Assembly: GCF_014268655.2 (NCBI RefSeq)
Contig: NZ_JABWQX020000001.1
Location: forward strand, 372,001 to 436,000
Origin: Pseudomonas marvdashtae
GTDB lineage: Bacteria; Pseudomonadota; Gammaproteobacteria; Pseudomonadales; Pseudomonadaceae
DNA: 64,000 nucleotides
Direction of reading: 5' to 3'
Below, in pieces: positions 17,606-28,670 of the stretch (its first letter is position 1; each line of letters opens with the position of its first letter). The notes beneath the pieces were generated by a model, which had not been told where the DNA came from, ran no database searches, and saw only the letters and a program-made list of their open reading frames with translations. The translations under genes were made by a program, and so were the position numbers.

Positions 17606-17728
17606 GGCTGACCTTGATGGGCGACTCGACGCGGCGTGAGCGTCTGAGTATAGGAAAGATGCCAGCCATTCTAGAGAGGGTGAAACACGTTAATAAGACG
17701 CAATGTGTCGTCGTTTTTAACGGGTTTA

Positions 17729-17741
17729 CGTCAATATGACG
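17729..17741. promoter_or_regulatory. dyad upstream of davB, candidate Lrp-type operator
   Basis: CGTCAATATGACG is a perfect 13-bp palindrome (5-bp arms, ATA centre) in the AT-richer 176-bp gap between the Lrp-family gene and davB, 124-136 bp upstream of the davB ATG. Lrp-family sites are short AT-centred dyads, and the regulator gene is adjacent. The match is suggestive only. Confidence 0.45.
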
Positions 17742-17781
17742 CCGCGGTGATCGTTTACGACGAATATCCTGATGGCAGGCT

Positions 17782-18243
17782 TCAGACCGGCTGGCCCCGA
17801 TCAATCTTGCTGCTGAGAATGATCGATGTGGTGGTCTTATCAACCCCGTCCACGCCGCCGATCTGGTCGAGCAACTGATCCAGTTGCTCCGGCGAGTCCG
17901 TGCGCAGCCAGGCCACGTAATCGAATTCGCCGCTGACCGCGCACAACTGCTGGACTTGAGCCATGGCGCTCAGGCGTCGCAGCACTTCCTTGCCGGAGCG
18001 CGGTTGAACCTTGATTCCAACGTAAGCCTGCAAGCCGCCATCGATCACTCGTTGCCCCAGGCGCACGCCATACCCGGTGATCACCTTGGTTTTTTCCAGC
18101 CGCGCCAGCCGTGACGTCACCGTCGTTCGGGCAATGCCCAATTGTCGGGCGAGCATGGCGACGCTTTCGCGAGCATTGATTTGCAGCGCCGCGATCAACT
18201 GGCGATCGATTTCGTCGAGGACGGGGGGGCGGGTGTCAGTCAC
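17782..18243 (-). CDS. Lrp/AsnC family transcriptional regulator
   Basis: 153-aa regulator with N-terminal winged helix-turn-helix (LDEIDRQLIAALQINARESV ... IARTTVTSRLARLEKT) and a C-terminal RAM ligand-binding domain (AYVGIKVQPRSGKEVLRRL; VSGEFDYVAWLRT). Start: GTG 18243 is preferred because GGAG lies 6 nt upstream; in-frame ATG 18264 has no ribosome-binding site. It sits 176 bp upstream of davB in the same direction, so it is a likely amino-acid-responsive regulator of lysine catabolism. The ligand is not determinable from sequence. Confidence 0.92.
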   Translation of the reverse strand: MTDTRPPVLDEIDRQLIAALQINARESVAMLARQLGIARTTVTSRLARLEKTKVITGYGVRLGQRVIDGGLQAYVGIKVQPRSGKEVLRRLSAMAQVQQLCAVSGEFDYVAWLRTDSPEQLDQLLDQIGGVDGVDKTTTSIILSSKIDRGQPV

Positions 18244-18278
18244 GGTCGGCTCCGGCGCAAGCATCAAAGTGGGGCATG

Positions 18279-20687
18279 TTACAGGCTCTGGCGCTCGAAA
18301 TAGCCAATGGCAGGTAAAGCCAGCGCTTGCCAGGCGGCTGCCCGCTGCGTTTGCGAAGCGTTGAGCCAGAAACCGTCCTGGCAGACCAGCGGCTCAATGG
18401 GCGCTTGCAGCAAAACGTCCAGTGAGAAAGCCTGCACCGAGCCAGGGTCTTCAGCGTCTTGCGCTTCCCATTCCCGCTCGAAACAGCGTATTCGCAGCTG
18501 ACTTTCATCGAAGCCCTCGAACAAGGGGCGATTGCCCAGCCATTGCGGATGAACCCGCAACGTGCGGTCCTGAACATCAAGCAGCAGCAGTTGCCAACCC
18601 CGGTAGCTTCCACACTGTTCTGTCACGTCGGTTGCCATGCGGGTCAGGGCCAGATAACGGCCATCCTCCGACCAGATCATCGAAGGCGCCAGGTCAACCA
18701 GCGCGCAACCTGACGCCGTCAGCAAATGCCCTCCAAGACGGGGCGTGCCGGCACGCACCCAACTGTCGGCGTATTCCGTCTCGCTGCCAAACAGCCAGGC
18801 GGCATCCTGATGATTTGGAGTGGGCTGAATGAAGTCGCCGTCGGCGGTGGCCGCTTGCGGGCGATCGACCAGTCGCCACGGGGCGACGACACTCAATTGG
18901 GAATCTTTCGGCTGCAACTGCATCGTGTCGTAATAAAGCCGGGTTCGCTCGTCAGGGCGAAAGAAAGACGAGTCGTTGCCGACCGCTGGCGCGGCGACGC
19001 TGAAGCGCTGCAATGGGGTGGTTTCCACATCGTTATCAAGACGGCCTGCGATCACGGCCAGACTCAACCTACCATCACGAAAATCGAGTATTCGCTCTAC
19101 CCACATCGCTGGTCCCTGCAATAGACGTTGACCCTGCACGTCCGCGACCACGCCATGGGTGGCGATCTTCGACGAGTCTTCAAAAGGCAGCAGCGCCAGG
19201 TAGCGCCCGCAATCAGAGACCCGGTGATCCAGGAACCAGCTCCCCGGCAAGGTCCATTCTCCGATCTGGCAGCGATAACCTCCCAGCCCTTCGCGATTGT
19301 CGCAAAGCCAGGTCAGGCGAGCCCTTACTCCGTCCCGCAAAGGTTGCGTCTCGATGGACGAGTCGCCTCGCCGCCCCTGGCTGTCCAACGGCATCACAAT
19401 GGCCATGCGGGTCAGTTTGAATTCGCCGACCTGCACCCGACCTTGGGCGTCATGACCGGTCTGGGTCTCGGTATCGCTGTGGATACTGTCCAGGCGGTAG
19501 CCATACCGGCCGGAACCCAGGCGCGGATAGTCGAGGTACGCGCCGATACGCACATGGCTTGCATCGAGGCTCAACACGTCATGCCAGTAGAAAGAAGGTT
19601 CGGCGGCGGCGCTTACCCAAGGTGAGGGCAGGGCGCGCCAGCCGCTGTCCAGTTGCCATAGCCAGTACTGGTCGCCATCCGCATCGTTGGCTTGCTCGCG
19701 AGCCAGGCACGCCAAGGTTCGGTGATCGGTGCCCCATACCAATGGCGCATCGGCGGCCATCGTCAGCCCGGACGATTGCCCATTGACGCTGACGGCATAG
19801 CGCGGCGAATACAACGGCTCCAGCGGTTGATCCAGGTCGCGAAAAGTCGAGGGCAATAACAGGCGGCCCTCCAGGCATTGACGTCCATCGGCAGACGGTC
19901 GCGCGAAGCTGTGCGCAACATTGTCTGGATGCCAGCCAGGCTCCAGCCAAAGGTCCGCGACGGCAATCAGGTCGGTGACTTCGGCGGTTTGTAGCAGCTC
20001 ATCCAGCCGGGCCTGACGGACGCTGTTGTCCACCAGTGGGCTATGGCGGCCACTCAACTGGTCGAGGTCCATGGCGTCCAGTTCCCAGAACTCGCTGTCG
20101 GAACAGCGGTATACCTTGCGTTGCTGGCGGTCGAGGACCACCAGCCCCCATTCCTGTCGGGACGGCACGGGCGCTGCAAAGTAACGACCGTCATTGGAAA
20201 ACACCGCCGAAGCACCGAGCCCTTGCAAGAGCACGCCATCGGGAAACAGATAGTCGCAACAGACAGGGCCGCCCATGGCGATTTCGCCGTGGTTGAACAC
20301 CCGGATCGGCTCGCCCTCGGGCGTCAGCTGCGGCTCGTTTCCACCCCAGGCACTCGGGCCATTCTTGGGCGCCGACGCCGGCGCCAATCCGAGGCGCCGC
20401 TCCCAGCTACTGACGCACGCGAGCCCGACAACGATGCCGACAATCGCCACTAAAATCCCCCACCACTCAGGCAACGCCCGGCCCAGGCTGAAACCCAGGC
20501 CAAACACTGCCCCGACTGTCAGCCGGGCAACGCCTTGTCCCACCGCTGAAAAACCCAGTCGCGCGGCGAGTCCCATCATCAATCCGAGGAACACCACCGC
20601 CAGTAAAGCCAGCAGGGGCGGCAGGATTGTGACGAAAAAGGCTGGGACAACCAGAATGCTGATTTGCCAGAACAGCTCGAGGAACAG
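18279..20687 (-). CDS. large hypothetical membrane-anchored protein
   Basis: About 800 aa. The N-terminal 110 residues are hydrophobic with about three likely membrane helices (WQISILVVPAFFVTILPPLL; LALLAVVFLGLMMGLAARLG; WWGILVAIVGIVVGLACVS). The rest is soluble and rich in Trp, Asp, Gly and short repeats of the type SxDGRYLAL / SNDGRYFAAP / DCGRYLALLPFED spaced through the chain, which suggests a beta-propeller (WD/PD40-like) fold. The start is unresolved: the first in-frame ATG (20579) falls inside the second hydrophobic segment and there is no good GTG/TTG upstream, so coordinates are extended to a CTG at 20687 to include the first helix. I do not recognise a function. It is 35 bp upstream of the Lrp gene on the same strand. 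Confidence 0.65.
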   Translation of the reverse strand: MFLELFWQISILVVPAFFVTILPPLLALLAVVFLGLMMGLAARLGFSAVGQGVARLTVGAVFGLGFSLGRALPEWWGILVAIVGIVVGLACVSSWERRLGLAPASAPKNGPSAWGGNEPQLTPEGEPIRVFNHGEIAMGGPVCCDYLFPDGVLLQGLGASAVFSNDGRYFAAPVPSRQEWGLVVLDRQQRKVYRCSDSEFWELDAMDLDQLSGRHSPLVDNSVRQARLDELLQTAEVTDLIAVADLWLEPGWHPDNVAHSFARPSADGRQCLEGRLLLPSTFRDLDQPLEPLYSPRYAVSVNGQSSGLTMAADAPLVWGTDHRTLACLAREQANDADGDQYWLWQLDSGWRALPSPWVSAAAEPSFYWHDVLSLDASHVRIGAYLDYPRLGSGRYGYRLDSIHSDTETQTGHDAQGRVQVGEFKLTRMAIVMPLDSQGRRGDSSIETQPLRDGVRARLTWLCDNREGLGGYRCQIGEWTLPGSWFLDHRVSDCGRYLALLPFEDSSKIATHGVVADVQGQRLLQGPAMWVERILDFRDGRLSLAVIAGRLDNDVETTPLQRFSVAAPAVGNDSSFFRPDERTRLYYDTMQLQPKDSQLSVVAPWRLVDRPQAATADGDFIQPTPNHQDAAWLFGSETEYADSWVRAGTPRLGGHLLTASGCALVDLAPSMIWSEDGRYLALTRMATDVTEQCGSYRGWQLLLLDVQDRTLRVHPQWLGNRPLFEGFDESQLRIRCFEREWEAQDAEDPGSVQAFSLDVLLQAPIEPLVCQDGFWLNASQTQRAAAWQALALPAIGYFERQSL

Positions 20688-20807
20688 TCGGGAAAGGCTG
20701 GGGCTGGCGATGATGGGCGTCTCGATGGGGTGGGAATTTTCGATTGTAAGTGAGGTGAAGCAAAAAAGACGATGGCGTGGCCTGGATTTTCCACGCCCTG
20801 GAACGAC

Positions 20808-20831
20808 AAAAGCCGCGCAATGCGCGGCTTT
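20808..20831 (-). terminator. rho-independent terminator of tRNA-Ile
   Basis: Minus strand AAAGCCGCGCA-TTGCGCGGCTTTTGTC: 10-11 bp stem and short T run, beginning 6 nt after the CCA end of the tRNA. Confidence 0.85.
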
Positions 20832-20836
20832 GGAGT

Positions 20837-20913
20837 TGGTGGGCCCACACGGACTCGAACCGTGGACCAAAGGATTATGAGTCCTCTGCTCTAACCAACT
20901 GAGCTATAGGCCC
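20837..20913 (-). tRNA. tRNA-Ile2 (anticodon CAU, lysidine type)
   Basis: 77-nt cloverleaf with encoded CCA: acceptor GGGCCTA/TGGGCCC (one T-G pair), D arm AGCTCAGTTGGTTAGAGC, anticodon loop CTCATAA, T arm ending GGTTCGAGTCC. The CAT anticodon could be Met or Ile2. The acceptor stem has C4-G69 and C5-G68, and A37 and A38 follow the anticodon, the set recognised by lysidine synthetase TilS, so it should read AUA codons after modification of C34. Older pipelines call such genes tRNA-Met. Confidence 0.93.
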
Positions 20914-20928
20914 TCAGTAGGCCGCGGA

Positions 20929-23900
20929 TTATAGCGACGGTTTCTCGGCTGTGCTATCCGAAAAATCCGATACGGTCACATGCAGAAACGTGGCGGCGAA
21001 TTCTTCGGCGCACAGGGGCAGGCTGACGATGTAGCCCTGGATCTGCTCGCAGCCTTCCTCTGCGAGGAATTGCTGTTGGGCCAAGGTTTCGACGCCTTCG
21101 GCGATGATGGTGAATTGCATGCTTCGGCCCAGGGCGATAATTGCCCGCACGATGGCCGCATCGTGCGGGTCATCCGGCAGGCCGCGGACGAATGACTGGT
21201 CAATCTTGAGGATGTCCAGCGGCAGGCGCTTGAGGTAGCTGAGGGAGGAATACCCCGTGCCGAAGTCGTCGATGGCCAGTTGTACGCCAAGTTTTTTCAG
21301 TTGGTGCAGCACCGCCAGGGCTTCTTCGGCCTGGCTCATGATGAAGTTTTCGGTAATCTCCAGTTGCAATAAGCCAGGCTCAAGATGGTTTTCTCGCAAT
21401 AGCTGCTCGATGCGACCCAGCAGATTGGGTTGGCGCAGTTGGACTCCCGCCAAATTCACGGACAGCGGGCCGAGGCTATCGTGGCTGCTGTTCCACTCAT
21501 GGAGTTGCCGGCAGGCGGTTTCGAGCACCCAGTCGCCGATCTGCAGGATCATGCCGTTTTCTTCGGCCAGGGGAATGAAATGCTCAGGCGGTACGTCGCC
21601 AAATGTTGGATGCGTCCAGCGAATAAGCGCTTCGGCGCCCACCAGCCGGTTGTCGATGAGGCTGATTTTCGGCTGGAAAGACAATGACAACTCGTTGCGT
21701 TCTATCGCCCGTCGCAGTTCGTGTTCCAATGCCACGCGCTCACTGGCTTGGGCGGTGAGGTCGCGGGTGTAGCTTTCCACCCGGTTGCGGCCCTTGGCTT
21801 TGGATCGGTACATCGCCGCGTCGGCATTCTTGACCAGCGTGGCGACGTCGCAGCCGTCCTGCGGATACAGGCTGGTGCCAATGCTGGCGCTGATGAAGAA
21901 CTCATGCTCGCCGGCCTGGAACGGCGCGCCAAAACAGCTGAGGAGTTTCTGGGCGATATGCTCGGCATCGCTGGGCTGTTGCAGGCCGGGCAGCAGGATG
22001 ATGAATTCATCGCCACCCAGGCGCGCCACGGTGTCGATATCCCGTAGCTGCTCGCGCAGGCGCACGGCAATGCCCTTGAGCAGCAGGTCGCCGACCGGGT
22101 GTCCGAGGCTGTCGTTGATGTGCTTGAAACGATCCAGGTCGAGGAACAATACCGCGCCCTGGCCGCCGTTCTCCTGCTGGTTATTCAAAGCCGTCAGCAA
22201 ACGGCTTTCGAACAGGGTGCGATTCGGCAGGCCGGTAAGCGGGTCGTGATGCGCTTGGTAATCGAGCCGCGCCTGGGCGTGTTTGAGGCTGGAGATGTCG
22301 GCAAAAACCGCGACGAAGTGGGTGATTTGCTGTTCATGGTTGCGCACGGCGCTGATGGTCAGCCAACTGGGATATAGCTCGCCGTTCTTGCGTCGGTTGG
22401 AGATTTCTCCCTGCCAGTGGCCCTCCGCCGTCAGCTGGTGCCACATCGCGGCGTAAAACGCGCTGTCATGCAGGCCGGACGCCAGCAAACGAGGCGTATG
22501 GCCCAGGGCTTCGGTTTCGCTATAGCCGGTGATTTCGGTGAAGGCTCGGTTCACCGCGCTGATGTGCTGTTGCGTATCGGTGATCAGTACGCCCTCGGCG
22601 GTGCTCTCGAACACCGTGGCGGCCTGTTGCAGTTTTTCCTGCATGAAGTGGCGTTCGGTGATATCCCGGGCGATGGTCAGCATGCAGTCTTCGTTGCCGA
22701 TGGGCAGGGGGCGGCTGGACACTTCGCAGAGCCGGATCTGCCCGTCGTTGCGACGGATATGGCAGCTGAAATCCCTCACGAAGCCGTCTCGCTGCAGCAG
22801 GTCGAGCATCTGTTTGCGTTCGTTGAGATTGACCCAGATGCCCAGGTCGAGAGTGGAACGGTCGACCGACAATGCGCTGTTGAAGCCGGTAATGCGACTG
22901 AAGCCTTCGTTGACTTCAATCAGCAGCCCGTCGCTCTGGCGGGACAGCAACAGGCCATCGGGCGAAGCATGGAAAGCCTTGGCGAACTTCTCTTCCGAGG
23001 TTTGCAACTGCTGCTGGGTTTCCTTGAGCTGGCTGATGTCTCGCACGACCACGACCAGGGCGGGCGTCGTGTCGAGATCGAAGGGTTCGGCGGAAATCAG
23101 TCCGGTAAAGACTTGGCCATTATTGCGCCGGAAGGGCATTTCAAGATTGCGAATGCTCCCGGCCTGCAGGCGTAGCAACAGATCAGGGCCAACGCCCTGT
23201 ATGCCCCAGATGTCCAGGTCGGTGGCGTTTTTGCCCACGACTTGTGCCGCACTCAGGCCGATCTGTTCTTCAAAGGCTTTGTTGACTTCCAGCAGGCAGC
23301 CGTCATGCAATCGTGCAATCACCAGGATGTCCGGGCATTGGCGAAACACCGAGGCGAACTTTTGCTCGGAAAGGCGCAGCGCTTCTTCGGTGTGCTTGGC
23401 TTCACTGATGTCGATCATCAATCCGCGCATCAACGGCTCGTGGCCATGCTCGATCAGGCTGACGATGTCCCGTACCCACAAGCAGCGACCGTCCGCGGTG
23501 ATCACCCGGTAATCGATGCAATGGTCGCGACCGGCGAGCACTTCGTGATCGCAATAAGTCTGGGCGCGGATAAGATCGGCCGGGTGAATGATGTTGCGCC
23601 AGAAGCCCGGAATGAGCCAATGGGCGAGGGGATAGCCAAGCAGTTCTTCGGCATGGGGCGACACATAGCTGTAGGTAAAGTCGCTGACCCTGGCTTCCCA
23701 GGCAATAGCCGAAAGGCTCTCGACCAATCCGCGATAATGGTATTCGCTGCTGCGCAGCTCTTGTTCGAGATCGACGCGTCGGGCTATTTCCGAGCTAAGG
23801 CGGCGATTGATGCGAATCACCACGGCCAGAATACCGACCAGGAGCAGTAGTCCTGGCAGGCCGTAGACCAGCAGGTCCGACCAGAACCGCCGATAATCGC

Positions 23901-24672
23901 GGACGTTGCCGATCCATTTTTCCTGGATCTCAGCGATTTCGACCGGCGTCATATCCGCCATGACCTTGTCCAGGATGCCCGCCAGTATCTTGTTTTCCTG
24001 CGGGACGGCCATCGCCAGCTGATAACGATAAGGCGTTTCCCCGCTAACGTAGAGCCCGTCGAGCTTGAGCTGGCGCAGGCTCCAGACACTGGATGCCAAG
24101 TCGCCCACCACGGCATCCACTTCGTCGGTCGCCAACGCCTGCAAGGCCGAGCTGACGTTGGGCAGCGCGACGAGGTTCAGGTCGGGATGATGGTTACGCA
24201 ACAGTTCGTGGGGCGCATAGTTTTCCACCACGGCGATTTTCAACCCGTAAAGATCTTCCAGTCTGCGCGGTTGGGCGCCGCCGTGATGGGCAAGGATGAC
24301 AATCGGAAAATCAAGGTAAGGGCGCGTGAAGGCCAGGTAGTTCTGGCGTTCGGGGGTGGACATGATGCCCGGCAGAAGGTCGATCTTGCCCTGGGCGACC
24401 TGTTCCAGCACCACGGTCCAACTGACAGGTTCGATGGGCGTGAGGGTAACTGCCAGCCGCTCGCGAATGATGTCGACGTAATCGGCAGCCAAGCCTTGGT
24501 AGCGGCCCTGGTCATCACGAAACTCGAACGGCGGCCACGAAGCATCAACGCCCAGGCGTAGGTCGGGGTGGTCCCTGAGCCAGCGGCGCTCTTCATCGGT
24601 GAGCGTCAACGCGCCGGCCGTTGCGGTCCAGGTCATCAGTGACAGCAAAAGCACGGCCGTCAGTCTGGGCAT
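20929..24672 (-). CDS. sensor with substrate-binding, PAS, GGDEF and EAL domains
   Basis: 1247-aa membrane c-di-GMP signalling protein. Order: signal peptide (to about residue 22), periplasmic SBP_bac_3 amino-acid-binding domain (about 30-255, with DLRLGVDASWPPFEF and IDLLPGIMSTPERQNYLAFT), one membrane helix (about 270-292, LLVYGLPGLLLLVGILAVVI), about four PAS/PAC segments (315-800), GGDEF (about 810-975) and EAL (about 985-1230). The cyclase loop RLGGDEF (about 885) is intact. The EAL motif GAEALIRW (about 1012) and DDFGTGYSSLSYL are intact, so both activities are possible. Likely a periplasmic ligand sets the balance of c-di-GMP. Single gene behind the tRNA; its ligand is unknown. Confidence 0.93.
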   Translation of the reverse strand: MPRLTAVLLLSLMTWTATAGALTLTDEERRWLRDHPDLRLGVDASWPPFEFRDDQGRYQGLAADYVDIIRERLAVTLTPIEPVSWTVVLEQVAQGKIDLLPGIMSTPERQNYLAFTRPYLDFPIVILAHHGGAQPRRLEDLYGLKIAVVENYAPHELLRNHHPDLNLVALPNVSSALQALATDEVDAVVGDLASSVWSLRQLKLDGLYVSGETPYRYQLAMAVPQENKILAGILDKVMADMTPVEIAEIQEKWIGNVRDYRRFWSDLLVYGLPGLLLLVGILAVVIRINRRLSSEIARRVDLEQELRSSEYHYRGLVESLSAIAWEARVSDFTYSYVSPHAEELLGYPLAHWLIPGFWRNIIHPADLIRAQTYCDHEVLAGRDHCIDYRVITADGRCLWVRDIVSLIEHGHEPLMRGLMIDISEAKHTEEALRLSEQKFASVFRQCPDILVIARLHDGCLLEVNKAFEEQIGLSAAQVVGKNATDLDIWGIQGVGPDLLLRLQAGSIRNLEMPFRRNNGQVFTGLISAEPFDLDTTPALVVVVRDISQLKETQQQLQTSEEKFAKAFHASPDGLLLSRQSDGLLIEVNEGFSRITGFNSALSVDRSTLDLGIWVNLNERKQMLDLLQRDGFVRDFSCHIRRNDGQIRLCEVSSRPLPIGNEDCMLTIARDITERHFMQEKLQQAATVFESTAEGVLITDTQQHISAVNRAFTEITGYSETEALGHTPRLLASGLHDSAFYAAMWHQLTAEGHWQGEISNRRKNGELYPSWLTISAVRNHEQQITHFVAVFADISSLKHAQARLDYQAHHDPLTGLPNRTLFESRLLTALNNQQENGGQGAVLFLDLDRFKHINDSLGHPVGDLLLKGIAVRLREQLRDIDTVARLGGDEFIILLPGLQQPSDAEHIAQKLLSCFGAPFQAGEHEFFISASIGTSLYPQDGCDVATLVKNADAAMYRSKAKGRNRVESYTRDLTAQASERVALEHELRRAIERNELSLSFQPKISLIDNRLVGAEALIRWTHPTFGDVPPEHFIPLAEENGMILQIGDWVLETACRQLHEWNSSHDSLGPLSVNLAGVQLRQPNLLGRIEQLLRENHLEPGLLQLEITENFIMSQAEEALAVLHQLKKLGVQLAIDDFGTGYSSLSYLKRLPLDILKIDQSFVRGLPDDPHDAAIVRAIIALGRSMQFTIIAEGVETLAQQQFLAEEGCEQIQGYIVSLPLCAEEFAATFLHVTVSDFSDSTAEKPSL

Positions 24673-24766
24673 CTACGGTCTCGTCATGGCTTGGGGAGGA
24701 TGTTTCGAGTGTAGACGGGCAATAGGGAGGGGGTGGCAGCGAAGGACGTTTTATCTGCACATAACA

Positions 24767-24791
24767 AAACCCCCGGCAGGGCCGGGGGTTT
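24767..24791 (-). terminator. rho-independent terminator of rpoD
   Basis: Perfect 11-bp stem AAACCCCCGGC / GCCGGGGGTTT with a 3-nt loop, 6 nt beyond the rpoD stop, flanked by T runs on the minus strand (TTTTGTTATG); it could work in both directions. Confidence 0.9.
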
Positions 24792-24796
24792 GATGG

Positions 24797-26644
<1,848 letters not shown>

Positions 26645-26711
26645 AACACCCTATCCACTGAAGGTCTTGGCGGGCAAAAAACAAGCCGAGGATTATACCT
26701 GAGCTGTGACC

Positions 26712-28670
26712 TCACGCGCCAGTTGAGGTCGGGTTTGATGCGCAAACATTGCGGCTGAGTAAATCACGCAATTGATTTTTCTCTTCGCTGGTCAGCTCGC
26801 TTTGCCGAGCCTTGCGCAGAAGTTGTTCCAGGTTTCGCTCGCGTTGGCGGGCGGACAAGCTAGTAATGGTGTCGAAAAACTGTTGTTCAAGGTTCTCTCC
26901 GTCTATCAGCCATTCCTTCTCGGCCAGCGCCTTCAACAGGCGCCCCTGCTCGGTGCCATGCCACCGTGCGATCAACTGGAATGAGTTTAGCTTGGGGTTC
27001 TTCTGCACAGCTTCAAGGAGTGCGATCAGCAATTGTGTGTTGCTGTGGTCCTCGGCGGCGAAGTGCCCGGCGTCCTCGACTTTTTCAGCCAGTTGCGGGT
27101 GGTGGAGCAAAGTGCGCAGGGCGGCCAGTGTTGGTGGTTCGACGGCGGCCGGCACGCGCGGGGCACGTGGCTGGTCGCGATCGCCCCGCTTGCCGTTCTT
27201 GTCCCAGGGTTTCTTGTCCCATTTCTTGCCGCCGCTGCCGGGTTTCTTGGGTGTCCATTCCTGTGCAGGTGCGTAGTCCTGCTGAGGTTGATGATAGTCG
27301 GCGAAGTCTGGCATCGCGTCGTAATCGACGCCCGGATCGTAGGCAGGCGGCGCCTCTTGGGGGGCGTTGTGGACCAGCTGGTTCATCGCTTCGCTGTTGA
27401 GACCGGTGATTTCGGTCAGCCGCTGACGCATCAGCGTTCGAAGATTGGCGCCGGGGACTTTGTCGATCAGCGGCGCCGCCAGGGTGGCCATGTGGGCCTT
27501 GCCTTCTAGCGAGCGTGGGTCGGCTTCCTCGGTCAACTGCTGGAAAAAGTAATCGGCCAGCGGTTGCGCATGTTGGTTGATTCGCGCCCGGAACGCATCG
27601 GTGCCTTCGGAACGCACCAGGGTGTCCGGGTCTTCGCCCTCGGGCAGGAACAAGAAGCGCGCGCGTCGTCCGTCCTGCAGGCAAGGTAACGTCGCTTCCA
27701 GTGCGCGCCAGGCGGCATTGCGGCCGGCCTGGTCGCCGTCGAAGCAGAACAGCACGCTGGGCACGACCCGAAACAGGCGCTTCATGTGCTCTTCGCTGGT
27801 AGCCGTGCCGAGGGTCGCCACAGCGTTGCGCAAGCCTTGCTGCGCCAGGGCGATGACGTCCATGTAACCCTCGACGACGATGATCTCGTCGAGGTTGCGG
27901 TTGTTCTTGCGAGCCTCATAGAGGCCGTAGAGTTCTTGGCCTTTATGAAAAACCGGGGTTTCCGGGGAGTTCAGGTACTTGGGCTTGTCGTCGCCCAGCA
28001 CCCGGCCACCAAAGGCGATGATTCGTCCACGTGAATCGCGGATCGGGAACATCACTCGGTCACGGAAGCGGTCGTAGCGCTTGCCGGTCTCGGCGTTTTC
28101 AATCAGCAGGCCGGCGTCGATCATGGCGCGCTGTTGCAAGGTGTCGCTGCTTAAATGCTTGTAGAGATTGTCCCAGCCGGGCGGGGCGAAGCCGAGGCCG
28201 AAGTCCCGGGCGATCTCGCCGGTCAGGCCGCGACCCTTGAGGTAATCCACTGCTGCCTTGCGGGCCGGATGGCTCTTGAGTGCCTGACGGTAAAAATCGG
28301 CTGCCGCCGTCAGCAGCGGGTAGAGCGGTGAATCGGTGGGCTGGCGCGGCTTGTGCTGTCGACCGCTTTCCTCGCGGGGAATCTCCATGCCGGCGGCTTT
28401 GGCCAGTTCTTCGACGGCCTGGGGAAAGTCCAGGTTGTCGTGGTCCATGATGAAGCCGAGGGCGTTGCCGCCAGCGCCGCAGCCAAAGCAGTAATAGAAC
28501 TGTTTGTCCGGGCTGACGCTGAAGGACGGGGTTTTTTCTTTGTGAAACGGGCAGCAGGCTGTGTAGTTCTTGCCTGCTTTCTTCATTTGCACGCGAGAAC
28601 TGACCACATCGACGATGTCGGTGCGGTTCAGGAGGTCGTCAATAAAGCTCTGGGGAATTAGCCCGGCCAT
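26712..28670 (-). CDS. dnaG: DNA primase DnaG
   Basis: 652-aa primase that makes RNA primers for replication. Order: N-terminal CHC2 zinc finger (CCPFHKEKTPSF ... YYCFGCGAGG), RNA polymerase core, TOPRIM domain with VVEGYMDVIAL and CFDGDQAGRNAA, a Lys/Pro/Gly-rich linker (about 430-490, less conserved), and the C-terminal DnaB-interacting domain. The start at MAGLIPQSFIDDLLNRTD matches the family N-terminus. The frame stays open for about 50 codons further upstream but has no start codon. Between rpsU and rpoD on the same strand. Confidence 0.97.
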   Translation of the reverse strand: MAGLIPQSFIDDLLNRTDIVDVVSSRVQMKKAGKNYTACCPFHKEKTPSFSVSPDKQFYYCFGCGAGGNALGFIMDHDNLDFPQAVEELAKAAGMEIPREESGRQHKPRQPTDSPLYPLLTAAADFYRQALKSHPARKAAVDYLKGRGLTGEIARDFGLGFAPPGWDNLYKHLSSDTLQQRAMIDAGLLIENAETGKRYDRFRDRVMFPIRDSRGRIIAFGGRVLGDDKPKYLNSPETPVFHKGQELYGLYEARKNNRNLDEIIVVEGYMDVIALAQQGLRNAVATLGTATSEEHMKRLFRVVPSVLFCFDGDQAGRNAAWRALEATLPCLQDGRRARFLFLPEGEDPDTLVRSEGTDAFRARINQHAQPLADYFFQQLTEEADPRSLEGKAHMATLAAPLIDKVPGANLRTLMRQRLTEITGLNSEAMNQLVHNAPQEAPPAYDPGVDYDAMPDFADYHQPQQDYAPAQEWTPKKPGSGGKKWDKKPWDKNGKRGDRDQPRAPRVPAAVEPPTLAALRTLLHHPQLAEKVEDAGHFAAEDHSNTQLLIALLEAVQKNPKLNSFQLIARWHGTEQGRLLKALAEKEWLIDGENLEQQFFDTITSLSARQRERNLEQLLRKARQSELTSEEKNQLRDLLSRNVCASNPTSTGA

